From: Microterricola viridarii
GTDB taxonomy: Bacteria > Actinomycetota > Actinomycetes > Actinomycetales > Microbacteriaceae
DNA: 64,000 bases
Assembly (NCBI RefSeq): GCF_001542775.1
Contig: NZ_CP014145.1
Coordinates: 2,790,001 to 2,854,000, forward strand
Direction of reading: 5' to 3'
How positions within the stretch are numbered: position 1 is the stretch's first letter; each line of letters opens with the position of its first letter. A program made the translations under genes and the position numbers. Shown here piece after piece: positions 1-7,758 of the stretch. The notes under the pieces are model-generated. The model did no database searches. It worked only from the letters and a program-made list of their open reading frames with translations, and was not told the origin of the DNA.

Positions 1-2
1 TC

Positions 3-1109
3 TGGAACCGTCGCTACGGCCGGGCGGAGCGCACCGTCGATGCGGCGCTCAAGCTCGGGCTGCGGGAGGCGGGGCTGCACGTGCAGAGCCACGCAGCGTC
101 GCTGCTCTACGAGCCGTGGACGCTGACGACCGGCGCCGGCCAGCCGTACTCGGTGTTCACCCCGTTCTGGCGGCGTGCCCTGGCGATGCCGGAGCCGCGC
201 CGCCCGCTGCCCGCGCCGGCGGGCACAGCCGGCACGGCCCAGTCACCGCAGAGCGAGACGCTGGAAGACTGGGGCCTGCAGCCGAGCGCACCCGACTGGG
301 CCGGTGGGCTGCGCGCCGCCTGGCAGCCGGGCGAGCAGGGGGCCCTCGATCTGTTGGCCGAGTTCCTCGGCGAGAAGCTGCCGCTCTACCCCGAGCAGCG
401 CGACGAGCCGGCCGAAGACGTGACGTCGCGCCTGTCCCCCGCCCTGCGCTGGGGCGAGATCAGCCCGTTCACGGTGTGGCACGAGACGATGCGGGTGCGT
501 GCCGCCGCGGCATCCGGGCACCCCGGCGCCGAGGCAGCCTCGGCATTCCTGCGCCAGCTGGGCTGGCGCGAGTTCGCTGCCCACGTCAGTTTCCACGCCG
601 CGGATCTGCACCGAGTCAACTGGCGGCGCGAGTTCGACGCGTTCGAGTGGCCGCCGCTCGATCCGCGCGCACTGACCGCCTGGCAGCGCGGCCTGACCGG
701 TGTTCCGCTCGTCGACGCCGGCATGCGCGAGCTCTGGGCCACCGGCACCATGCACAACCGGGTGCGCATGGTCGTGGCGTCCTATCTGAGCAAGAACCTG
801 CTGATCGACTGGCGGCAGGGCGAGGAGTGGTTCTGGCAGACCCTTGTTGACGCCGACGCCGCCAGCAATCCATTCAACTGGCAGTGGGTCGCCGGGTCGG
901 GGGCGGATGCCGCGCCCTACTTCCGCATCTTCAACCCCGTGCTGCAGCAGCAGAAGTTCGACCCGCACGGCAGCTACGTGCGGCGCCATGTGCCGGAGTG
1001 GGGCACGCCCGACTACCCGGAGCCGCTCGTCGACCTCGGCGAGAGCCGCCGGGCCGCACTCGCCGCCTACGAGCGGGTGCGCCGCCCCGCCGCGACGACC
1101 CCCCGTTGA
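3..1109 (+). CDS. phrB: Deoxyribodipyrimidine photolyase, 5' end outside window
   Basis: Repairs cyclobutane pyrimidine dimers using light, with FAD as catalytic cofactor. The frame is open to the left edge (first full codon at position 3, reading WNRRYGRAE), so about 100 N-terminal residues including most of the antenna domain are missing; 368 residues remain. Family signatures are clear: LGWREFAAHV, WQRGLTGVPLVDAGMRELW, TGTMHNRVRMVVASYLSKNL, DADAASNPFNWQWVAGSG and APYFRIFNPVLQQQKFDP, covering the FAD pocket and DNA-binding surface. The stop lies just before a long palindrome shared with the convergent regulator gene. A non-repair cryptochrome cannot be fully excluded, but the class I photolyase pattern is strong. 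Confidence 0.95.
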   Translation, partial: WNRRYGRAERTVDAALKLGLREAGLHVQSHAASLLYEPWTLTTGAGQPYSVFTPFWRRALAMPEPRRPLPAPAGTAGTAQSPQSETLEDWGLQPSAPDWAGGLRAAWQPGEQGALDLLAEFLGEKLPLYPEQRDEPAEDVTSRLSPALRWGEISPFTVWHETMRVRAAAASGHPGAEAASAFLRQLGWREFAAHVSFHAADLHRVNWRREFDAFEWPPLDPRALTAWQRGLTGVPLVDAGMRELWATGTMHNRVRMVVASYLSKNLLIDWRQGEEWFWQTLVDADAASNPFNWQWVAGSGADAAPYFRIFNPVLQQQKFDPHGSYVRRHVPEWGTPDYPEPLVDLGESRRAALAAYERVRRPAATTPR

Positions 1110-1110
1110 T

Positions 1111-1177
1111 TCCGTTGAGAGCGGTCAAATGGTCACTTCGGCGCCTCGAAAGTGGCCATTTGACCGCTCTCAACGGA
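1111..1177. repeat. Long palindrome, copy 1 (22-bp arms)
   Basis: Arms 1111-1132 and 1156-1177 are perfect 22-bp inverted repeats with core GTTGAGAGCGGTCAAATGG; pairing resumes inward after one mismatch (CACTT/AAGTG), leaving a short loop. The element lies between the convergent photolyase and ArsR-type gene and contains the stop codon of the latter. It can act as a bidirectional hairpin terminator. A second copy with the same arms lies at 3589-3650, so this is an interspersed element rather than a one-off terminator. Confidence 0.9.
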
Positions 1178-2141
1178 CTTGGGCGGGAGACCCGGCCAGC
1201 AGGGCGGAGCCCAGCTCGCTGCGCAGGTAGAGCATGCTGTGCCCGTAGCGCGTGGAGGTGAGCAGGCCGGCCTCCCGCAGCACCCGCAGGTGTTGGTTCA
1301 CGGCCGACGTCGACACCCCGAAACGGATGCCCAGCTCGGTGGACGAGGACGGCTCGCCGAGCGCGATCAAGAGCTTCGCCCGCACCTCACCGACGATCCC
1401 GGCGAGCGCCGCGGGGTTCTGCACCCGCTCCGCCTCCCACATGGCGCCCTGCCCTCGGGCCGGGTAGAACATGGTCGGCGGTTCATCGGGGGCGATCGGT
1501 GCCGAGGCGCGGTTCGTGAACATCGTGGGCACGAGCGTGAGCCCCGAGCCTCCCGCCACGTCACGATCCAGCGGGGCGCGCAGTCGCACCGTGAGCACCC
1601 GACCATCCCAGGAGGCGGTCGGCGCCAGCCCGTTCAGCATCGCCGAGAGCCCGCTCTGCACCAGCTGCCGCCCCCGGTAGACGATGTCGGCCTCCAGGAT
1701 CGTGCGCATCCGCGGCCAGTAGTCGACGAAGCCGGCGGCCCACAACTGTTCCAGCGCCGACACCATCCGGGCGATGGCTGCGCGCGGCGGCCCGTCGAGC
1801 GCGGCCGGCATCCGCCCCTGGTGCACCATCATGAGCTGCTCGGTGAAGCGCCGGCTGGGCATGCGGCGCAGCACGTCGAGCTCGTCGTCGAGCCGGGTCA
1901 GCGGCGAGAGCGGCCGTGGGTTCAGGAAGTCCGGCGTCCAGAGCCTGTCGTCGACCAGCGCCATCAGCATCTCGTTGTCGATGCCGGTCCGCGCCTGCTC
2001 GGTGTGCCGCAGCCACGGCAGTTGCAGCGGGTAGCGGGCTGGGTCGCGCAGCGCGCGCAGCGAGAGCCCGAGTTCGCAGAGCGGCGAGAGGGCGAAGCGC
2101 ACGTTCCCGAGGTCGGTCTCGGTCAGCTGGTAACGCAACAT
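1170..2141 (-). CDS. ArsR-type winged-helix regulator (DUF5937-like)
   Basis: Predicted cytoplasmic DNA-binding regulator, 323 residues. The winged helix-turn-helix is C-terminal (about residues 235-310), with GEPSSSTELGIRFGVSTSAV followed by NQHLRVLREAGLLTSTRYG, typical of ArsR proteins. The long N-terminal part (MLRYQLTETDLGNVRFALSP) resembles the actinobacterial DUF5937 family. The ATG at 2141 is preferred because the upstream extension is Cys/Arg-rich and runs over the neighbour's promoter. The gene is divergent from an MFS exporter 56 bp away and probably controls it and itself from the AT-rich stretch between them. The stop lies inside the palindrome at 1111-1177. Confidence 0.8.
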   Translation of the reverse strand: MLRYQLTETDLGNVRFALSPLCELGLSLRALRDPARYPLQLPWLRHTEQARTGIDNEMLMALVDDRLWTPDFLNPRPLSPLTRLDDELDVLRRMPSRRFTEQLMMVHQGRMPAALDGPPRAAIARMVSALEQLWAAGFVDYWPRMRTILEADIVYRGRQLVQSGLSAMLNGLAPTASWDGRVLTVRLRAPLDRDVAGGSGLTLVPTMFTNRASAPIAPDEPPTMFYPARGQGAMWEAERVQNPAALAGIVGEVRAKLLIALGEPSSSTELGIRFGVSTSAVNQHLRVLREAGLLTSTRYGHSMLYLRSELGSALLAGSPAQVR

Positions 2142-2197
2142 GAAGCAAAACGCTACATCAATATTTGGCGGCGTCCGCCCCGTGGGAGAAATACAGC
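2142..2197. promoter_or_regulatory. Divergent promoter region of the ArsR-type/MFS pair
   Basis: A 56-bp gap between divergent starts. Positions 2142-2168 form an AT-rich island (AAAACGCTACATCAATATTT) in otherwise GC-rich DNA, the likely site of both promoters and of the regulator's operator. GGGAGA at about 2184-2189 is the ribosome binding site for the MFS gene. No clean inverted repeat was found. Confidence 0.4.
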
Positions 2198-3616
2198 ATG
2201 AGCAGCAGCCCCGACACCGCCAGCATCCCGATCGCACCCTTCAGCGATGCGGATGCCGCCGGCACCTCCCCGGAGCCGAAGCAGCGCCCGAGCGGCATCC
2301 GCGCGGCCCTCGCCGACCCGGTGCTGCGTGTGCTGGCAACGTCGACGCTCATCTCCACTCTCGGCCGCGGCATCTTCTTCGCGCTCACGGTGCTCTTCTT
2401 CACCCACTTCGTCGGCCTGAGCGCGGGCGAGATCGCGCTCATCCTGGGCATTTCCTCGGGCATTGGCGTCGCCACCTCCTACCTCGGCGGCCACTTCGCC
2501 GACATCCTCTCGGCCCGGCGCATGCTCTTCGCGTTCCTCCTGCTTGAGGGAGTCACCATGGCGGCCTACCCCTTCGCCAGCGACTTCGGCACCGCGCTGC
2601 TGCTGGCCTGCATCGCGACCGGGTTGAATCGGGCGGCGAACTCCACGCGCTCGGCGGTGATCGCCCGCGCCTTCGACGGCGAGCACCGGGTGAGCACCCG
2701 CGCCATTCTCCGCACCATCACCAATGTCGGCATCGCAGCCGGCGGCGCGATCGCCGGCCTCGCCCTGCTCGCCGGCACCATCGAGGCCTACCGCGGCCTG
2801 ATGATCGCCGCCGGCGCGATCTACGCCGTCAGCGCCTTGCAGATGCTGCGCCTCCCCGCACACATCGTTGATGCGCCGCCGCGGGAGCGCCGCGCCCGGC
2901 TCGCGGTCGACGCCGATACCGCGGCAATCGCCGCGCACGAGGTCGCCTCGGCGCGCCAGGCCGCTGCCGCCGCCGCGGCGTCCGCCCGCTCGCCGTTCCG
3001 CGACCGCCGCTACCTGGCGCTGACCGCCCTGGCCGGGGTCTTCGGCATGCAGTTCGCACTCGGTGAGATCGGCGTGCCGCTCTGGATCGTGCACAACACC
3101 GCCGCCCCCGACGTCATGGTGTCCGCGGTGCTCATCGTCAACACCGTCATCGTGATCGCGCTGCAGATCCCGCTCTCGCGCGGCACCGACGACATCCGCA
3201 AGGCGGGCCGGTCGGTGCTCATCGCCGGCGCCTTCATGCTGATTGCGTGCGGCCTGTACGCCCTGTCTGCCGGCACGGATGTCGCCGGCGGCAGCGTCGG
3301 GGTGGGCGTCGGGATGGCCATCACGCTGCTCGTCGGCGGCGCGCTGTTCCACTCCTTCGCCGAGATCCTCTCCCAGGCCGGCACGTGGGGCCTCAGCTTC
3401 GAGCTGGCCGACCCGCAGCGGGCGGGCGCCTACCAGGGCATGTTCGGCATGGGCTTCTCGCTCGGCACCATGCTCGCCCCGCTCGTCATCACGGCAACGG
3501 CCCTCGAACTCGGGATGCTGGGTTGGGCGATCCTGGCCGCGCTCTTCGTCGCCTCGGCGATCGGCATCTGGCTGATCGCGCGCAAGTCCGTTGAGAGCGG
3601 TCAAATGGCCGGTTGA
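2198..3616 (+). CDS. MFS transporter, putative efflux
   Basis: Major facilitator superfamily membrane protein, 472 residues, with about twelve hydrophobic segments. A charged cytoplasmic loop near the middle (about residues 225-270, Arg/Ala-rich) separates the two six-helix bundles. The start at 2198 follows GGGAGA by about 8 nt; the longer in-frame ATG at 2165 has no ribosome site and lies in the promoter region. It is paired divergently with an ArsR-type regulator, suggesting substrate-induced export; the substrate is unknown. The last residues (SVESGQMAG) and the stop are encoded by the left arm and loop of the repeat at 3589-3650. Confidence 0.85.
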   Translation: MSSSPDTASIPIAPFSDADAAGTSPEPKQRPSGIRAALADPVLRVLATSTLISTLGRGIFFALTVLFFTHFVGLSAGEIALILGISSGIGVATSYLGGHFADILSARRMLFAFLLLEGVTMAAYPFASDFGTALLLACIATGLNRAANSTRSAVIARAFDGEHRVSTRAILRTITNVGIAAGGAIAGLALLAGTIEAYRGLMIAAGAIYAVSALQMLRLPAHIVDAPPRERRARLAVDADTAAIAAHEVASARQAAAAAAASARSPFRDRRYLALTALAGVFGMQFALGEIGVPLWIVHNTAAPDVMVSAVLIVNTVIVIALQIPLSRGTDDIRKAGRSVLIAGAFMLIACGLYALSAGTDVAGGSVGVGVGMAITLLVGGALFHSFAEILSQAGTWGLSFELADPQRAGAYQGMFGMGFSLGTMLAPLVITATALELGMLGWAILAALFVASAIGIWLIARKSVESGQMAG

Positions 3617-3650
3617 GGGGCGTGAAAGTGGCCATTTGGCCGCTCTCAAC
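3589..3650. repeat. Long palindrome, copy 2
   Basis: Arms at 3590-3610 and 3630-3650 are 21-bp inverted repeats with one mismatch that would be a G-U pair in RNA. The sequence GTTGAGAGCGGTCAAATGG matches copy 1 at 1111-1177, and the right-hand GAAAGTGGCCATTTG block is conserved too. It overlaps the 3' end of the MFS gene and lies before the convergent acetyltransferase, so it can serve as terminator for both. Confidence 0.9.
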
Positions 3651-3667
3651 TGAAGTGTTGCCGGGGG

Positions 3668-4201
3668 TTAGAGCGCGCGCTCCAGCGTGTGGTCGTTCTC
3701 GTAGACGCCGCCGAGCAAGAAACGCTTGTTCCCGACTTTCACGAAGCCGCTCTTCTCGTAGAAGCGGATCGCCCGCGCGTTCTGGTCGTTGACGCCGAGC
3801 CAGATCCCGGCGGCTCCACGTTCGCTGGCCGCCTCGAGTGTCGCCGCCATCAGCGCGGCGCCCGCCCCGCCGCCGTGCGTCTCGGCGCGCACGTAGCACT
3901 TGCTGAGCTCGACGGTCGGGCGGATGCCGACGGCCGCGCTCACCGCCGGGTCTGCCGGCTCCCCGAACACGAGCAGCGTGTAGCCGACCGCGCGCCCGTC
4001 CTGCTCGGCGAGGAGCACCGTGCGGGTGTCATCGGCCAGGTAGCCCGCGAAGTGCGCCTCAGAGAGCACATCGCGCAGGAACTCGGCGATCGCCAGCTCG
4101 GTGGTCTGCGGCGGGCAGGCGAGGCGGAACGTGGCAGCGGCCACCTCGGCGAGCGCGGCGGCATCCTCGGGCCCGGCAATGCGAACGGTCACGGCGGTCA
4201 T
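3668..4201 (-). CDS. GNAT family N-acetyltransferase
   Basis: Acetyl-CoA-dependent N-acyltransferase of unknown substrate, 177 residues, cytosolic. The N-terminus has beta1 (TVRIAGPEDAAALAEVA), the middle has the AEQDGRAVGYTLLVFGEP strand pair, and motif A reads ELSKCYVRAETHGGGAGAAL with the pyrophosphate-binding loop G-G-G-A-G-A. The C-terminal helix NDQNARAIRFYEKSGFVKVG is characteristic. The start at 4201 is chosen because further upstream the frame runs through interspersed repeats. It is convergent with the MFS gene. Confidence 0.85.
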   Translation of the reverse strand: MTAVTVRIAGPEDAAALAEVAAATFRLACPPQTTELAIAEFLRDVLSEAHFAGYLADDTRTVLLAEQDGRAVGYTLLVFGEPADPAVSAAVGIRPTVELSKCYVRAETHGGGAGAALMAATLEAASERGAAGIWLGVNDQNARAIRFYEKSGFVKVGNKRFLLGGVYENDHTLERAL

Positions 4202-4233
4202 CGCATCAGCATAGGTGCGGTGCCACCGAAACG

Positions 4234-4355
4234 CCGGTTGAGCTTGTCGAAACCGGGTGGGGGTTTCGACAAGCTCAACCAGCGGGAGGGGCTCAACCAG
4301 CGGAAAGGTGCAGCCGGCGGGAAGGCTCAACCAGTGGGAGGGGCACTCAACCGGC
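4234..4355. repeat. Element A inverted pair plus degenerate copies
   Basis: A perfect 19-bp inverted repeat, GGTTGAGCTTGTCGAAACC at 4236-4254 and its complement at 4262-4280, is followed by shorter CTCAACCAGCGG-like copies at about 4291, 4327 and 4345. This is element A, which recurs across the window. It lies between the acetyltransferase start and the aceB stop and can fold as a hairpin at the aceB 3' end. Confidence 0.85.
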
Positions 4356-4362
4356 GGGCGGC

Positions 4363-6051
4363 TCAGAGGAACCGTGCGTACGCCCCGACCGTCAGGAAAG
4401 CCGGGAACTCCGGCTCCAGCGCGACGGAGGTGAAGACCTCGACAGCATCATCGAAGCGGTCACCGTCGAAGCGGTCGAGGCCGCCCGCCACCTGCCGCAG
4501 CACCGTGCGCGCCCAGGCCACGTCGATGCGGCGCCCCTCGGCGGTGACGGTGTTCTCGTTCACCCACTGCCACACCTGCGAGCGCGAGATCTCGGCCGTC
4601 GCCGCGTCCTCCATCAGGTTGTCGATCGCGACCGCGCCGGTGCCGCGCAGCCAGGACTCGATGTAGCGCAGCGCGATCGCGATGTTGTCGTGCACGCCAA
4701 CCTCGGTCACCTGCCCACCGCCCCATCCGATGTCCAACAGCTGCGCCGCGCTCACCTGCACCTCCGAGCGCGTGCGGTGCAGCTGGTTGATGGCGCCGTC
4801 CGGGGCACCGGGCCGTTGGAACGCCGCGTCGAACTCGGCGCGCGCCGTGGGGATCAGGTCGGGGTGGGCGACCCACGTGCCGTCGAAGCCATCGGCGGCC
4901 TCGCGGCGCTTGTCGGCGGCGACCTGTTCGAGGGCGCGCGCGGTGACCTCTGGATCGCGCCGGTTCGGGATGAACGCACTCATGCCGCCGATGGCATATG
5001 CCCCGCGTCGGTGGCAGGTCGACACCAGCAGCTCGGTGTAGGCCCGCATGAACGGCACCGTCATCGTGATGTGTCTGCGGTCGGGCAGCACGAAGCGGCG
5101 CCCGCGCGACCGGAAGGCCTTGATGATCGAGAAGATGTAGTCCCAGCGCCCGGCGTTCAGCCCCGCGCAGTGCTCCCGCAGCTCGTACAGGATCTCTTCC
5201 ATCTCGAAGGCGGCCTGAATCGTCTCGATCAGCACGGTTGCCCTGATCGTGCCGGTCTGGATGTCGAGGGAGCGCTGCGCGAAGACGAACACGTCGTTCC
5301 ACAGCCGGGCCTCCAGATGCCCCTCGAGCTTGGGCAGGTAGAAGTACGGCCCGCTGCCGAGCTCGATCAGCCTGGTCGCGTTGTGGAAGAAATAGAGCCC
5401 GAAGTCGACCAGGCTGCCGGAGGCGCTCATCCGCCGACCGGTTCGATCGTGGAAGCGCAGGTGCTTCTCTGGCAGGTGCCAACCGCGTGGGCGCATCACG
5501 ATGGTCGGGGTGTCCGGCCCGGCGATGTCGTGGGTGACCGTGTACTCCTTGCCGTCTGCGCTGGTGTGGCTGAGCGTTCCGGCGAGCGCGTCGAGCAGCG
5601 TCAGCTGCCCCTCGATCACGTTCTGCCAGGTGGGGCTGGTGGCGTCCTCCAGGTCGGCGAGCCAGACCTTTGCGCCGGAGTTCAACGCGTTGATCGCCAT
5701 CTTGCGGTCGGTCGGCCCGGTGATCTCCACCCGGCGGTCCTCCAGGCCGGGCCCGGCGCCGGCCACTCGCCAGCTCGGGTCCTGCCGGATGGCCGCTGTC
5801 TCCTCCAGGAAGCGCGGGTTGCGCCCGTTCGCGACGTCGACCGGGTTCCGCAGCCGGGCGGCGAGACGGTCGTGACGGATGCCGGCGAAGCGGTCGTGCA
5901 GCGCGGCGAGGAAGTCCAGCGCCTCCGGCGTCAGAATCTCCGCATAGCGGGGGCCCATCTCCCCGACGACCTCGATGCGCGGCTCGTGTGCAGGGACGGT
6001 GGGGGCGGCTGCGGTGCTCGACCGCGGCTCGGTGAGCGTTGTCGTGTTCAT
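4363..6051 (-). CDS. aceB: Malate synthase A
   Basis: Condenses glyoxylate with acetyl-CoA to malate, the second step of the glyoxylate shunt. The 562-residue length fits isoform A. Visible signatures: GRNPRFLEET (about 76-85), LADLEDATSPTW (131-142), catalytic-arginine block VMRPRGWHLPEKH (185-197), metal-ligand Glu in ATVLIETIQAAFEMEEIL (about 271-288), and the catalytic-Asp region AIDNLMEDAATAEISRSQ near 470-490. The start is set by AAGGAGC 6 nt upstream. It lies 73 nt downstream of aceA on the same strand, with an element A copy in the gap, so the two genes probably form one operon. Confidence 0.97.
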   Translation of the reverse strand: MNTTTLTEPRSSTAAAPTVPAHEPRIEVVGEMGPRYAEILTPEALDFLAALHDRFAGIRHDRLAARLRNPVDVANGRNPRFLEETAAIRQDPSWRVAGAGPGLEDRRVEITGPTDRKMAINALNSGAKVWLADLEDATSPTWQNVIEGQLTLLDALAGTLSHTSADGKEYTVTHDIAGPDTPTIVMRPRGWHLPEKHLRFHDRTGRRMSASGSLVDFGLYFFHNATRLIELGSGPYFYLPKLEGHLEARLWNDVFVFAQRSLDIQTGTIRATVLIETIQAAFEMEEILYELREHCAGLNAGRWDYIFSIIKAFRSRGRRFVLPDRRHITMTVPFMRAYTELLVSTCHRRGAYAIGGMSAFIPNRRDPEVTARALEQVAADKRREAADGFDGTWVAHPDLIPTARAEFDAAFQRPGAPDGAINQLHRTRSEVQVSAAQLLDIGWGGGQVTEVGVHDNIAIALRYIESWLRGTGAVAIDNLMEDAATAEISRSQVWQWVNENTVTAEGRRIDVAWARTVLRQVAGGLDRFDGDRFDDAVEVFTSVALEPEFPAFLTVGAYARFL

Positions 6052-6080
6052 GGTCTGGCTCCTTGCGAATTCAGTGAGAC

Positions 6081-6104
6081 GGTTTCGACAGGCTCAACCA
6101 GCGG
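6081..6104. repeat. Element A copy between aceA and aceB
   Basis: GGTTTCGACAGGCTCAACCA followed by GCGG, one half of the element A palindrome, lies inside the 73-bp aceA-aceB spacer. As a single arm it should not terminate transcription alone. Confidence 0.8.
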
Positions 6105-6124
6105 ATGGCCCGGAACCGACGGGG

Positions 6125-7474
6125 TTAGAACTGTTCGGCCTCGGTCGATCCGGCGAGGGCGAGGGTGGCGCTATCGGGGTTGAGCGCGGTGGCGATCCGG
6201 TCGAAGTAGCCGGTGCCGACTTCCCGCTGGTGACGGGTGGCCGTGTAGCCGGAGGCCTCCGAGGCGAACTCGGCCTCCTGCAGTTCGACGTAGGCGCTCA
6301 TGTGTCGGGTGCCGTAGTCGTGGGCGAGCGTGAACATGGAGTGGTTGAGCGAGTGGAACCCGGCCAGCGTGATGAACTGGAACGCGTAGCCGAGCGCGGC
6401 CAAGTCCCGCTGGAAACTGGCGATCTGCGCGTCATTCAGGTGCCGCTTCCAGTTGAACGACGGCGAGCAGTTGTAGGCGAGGCGTTTGCCCGGGAACTCG
6501 GCGTGGATGGCCTCGGCGAACCGGCGGGCCAGCTCGAGGTCGGGCTCCGCACTCTCCACCCAGATCAGGTCGGCGTACGGCGCGTACGCGAGGCCACGGG
6601 CGATCACCGGTTCGATGCCGTTCTGCACGGTGTAGAAGCCCTCGGCGGTGCGCTCGCCCGTGATGAACGGTCGGTCGCGCTCGTCGTGGTCGCTGGTGAT
6701 GAGGCTGGCGGCGAGAGAGTCGGTGCGGGCGATCACGATCGACGGAACACCGGCGACATCCGCCGCCAGCCGGGCCGCGTTCAGCGTGCGGATGTGCTGC
6801 CCGGTGGGCACGAGCACCTTGCCGCCCATGTGGCCGCATTTCTTCTCGCTGGCCAGCTGGTCCTCCCAGTGCACCCCGGCCGCCCCGGCCTCGATCATCG
6901 ACGCCATCAGCTCGTAGGCGTTCAGTGGGCCGCCGAAACCGGCTTCGGCGTCGGCGACGATCGGCGCCATCCAGTCGATCGGCTCCCCGCCGGTTGAGCC
7001 GGTCGAAACCCCGCCCTCGGCGAACTCGATCTGCCCGGCGCGTAGCAGCGCGTTGTTGATGCGCCGCACGACGGCCGGAACCGAGTTCGCCGGGTAGAGC
7101 GACTGGTCCGGATAGGTCTGGCCAGAGAGGTTGGCGTCGGCGGCGACCTGCCAGCCCGAGAGGTAGATCGCCTGCAGCCCGGCCCGCACCTGCTGCACCG
7201 CCTGATTGCCGGTCAGGGCGCCGAGCGCCGCCACCCAGCGCGGGTCCTCCGGCGTGCCGTTGTTCTGGATCGCACCCCAGAGCTTCTCGGCCCCGCGCCG
7301 GGCGAGGGTGCGTTCCTCACGCACCGGGCCGCGCAGCGCGATCACATCGGCGGCGGTGTAGTCGCGGCGGATGCCGTCCCAGCGCGGGTCGGCCGCCCAC
7401 TCCAGCTCAAGTTGCTCCGCGGTCTGCGTCTGGTCGCCGGCCCGGAACGAGTCGGGGGTGTTCTGCGCTGTCAT
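6125..7474 (-). CDS. aceA: Isocitrate lyase
   Basis: Cleaves isocitrate to glyoxylate and succinate, the first step of the glyoxylate shunt. 449 residues; signature KKCGHMGGK at 211-219 with catalytic Cys213. WLSG-like N-terminal [15 protein letters not shown] and the [11 protein letters not shown] block (about 172-182) are canonical. The start at 7474 follows AAGGAGAA by 6-7 nt; the longer frame enters the promoter region. Residues about 154-163 ([10 protein letters not shown]) form an extra loop encoded by an in-frame element A copy, away from the catalytic loop. First gene of the probable aceA-aceB operon. Confidence 0.97.
   Translation of the reverse strand: MTAQNTPDSFRAGDQTQTAEQLELEWAADPRWDGIRRDYTAADVIALRGPVREERTLARRGAEKLWGAIQNNGTPEDPRWVAALGALTGNQAVQQVRAGLQAIYLSGWQVAADANLSGQTYPDQSLYPANSVPAVVRRINNALLRAGQIEFAEGGVSTGSTGGEPIDWMAPIVADAEAGFGGPLNAYELMASMIEAGAAGVHWEDQLASEKKCGHMGGKVLVPTGQHIRTLNAARLAADVAGVPSIVIARTDSLAASLITSDHDERDRPFITGERTAEGFYTVQNGIEPVIARGLAYAPYADLIWVESAEPDLELARRFAEAIHAEFPGKRLAYNCSPSFNWKRHLNDAQIASFQRDLAALGYAFQFITLAGFHSLNHSMFTLAHDYGTRHMSAYVELQEAEFASEASGYTATRHQREVGTGYFDRIATALNPDSATLALAGSTEAEQF
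6988..7012. repeat. Element A copy inside aceA coding sequence
   Basis: CCGGTTGAGCCGGTCGAAAC matches element A and is read in frame in aceA as VSTGSTGG. It falls between the [10 protein letters not shown] helix and [16 protein letters not shown], a surface loop in isocitrate lyases, and leaves the reading frame intact. Confidence 0.8.
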
Positions 7475-7758
7475 GGTGTTCTCCTTCGAACGGTTCCCGG
7501 TGCCGGTGTCGCCTGCTGCCGACCCGCACCCGTTGTGGTCTGCATCCACTCTGCGGCCGAGGTGTCCGCCGCTCCCCCGGCTTGACGGGGTGAAGTTTCA
7601 CGGAATTTCTGCGCGCCGGAATTCCTCCGCTTTCGACGGAGCTGCGCATTCGATTCGACGGTCTTCGCAACGAAATGGCTTTTTCGCAACGAAATGCATT
7701 GTGCAAATCACCGTTCCCAGATTGAATGACCAGAACGTTTGCAGCTATGGAGGTGCCG
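7475..7758. promoter_or_regulatory. aceA / potA divergent control region with 14-bp direct repeat
   Basis: A 284-bp divergent intergenic region. TTCGCAACGAAATG occurs twice in direct orientation at 7664-7677 and 7683-7696, offset by 19 bp (about two helical turns), a good candidate operator. AT-rich stretches (AGTTTCACGGAATTTC near 7593 and TGTGCAAATCA near 7701) are plausible promoter material. A RamB-type regulator is encoded at 14015. GGAGG at 7749-7753 is the ribosome site for potA. Confidence 0.55.
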
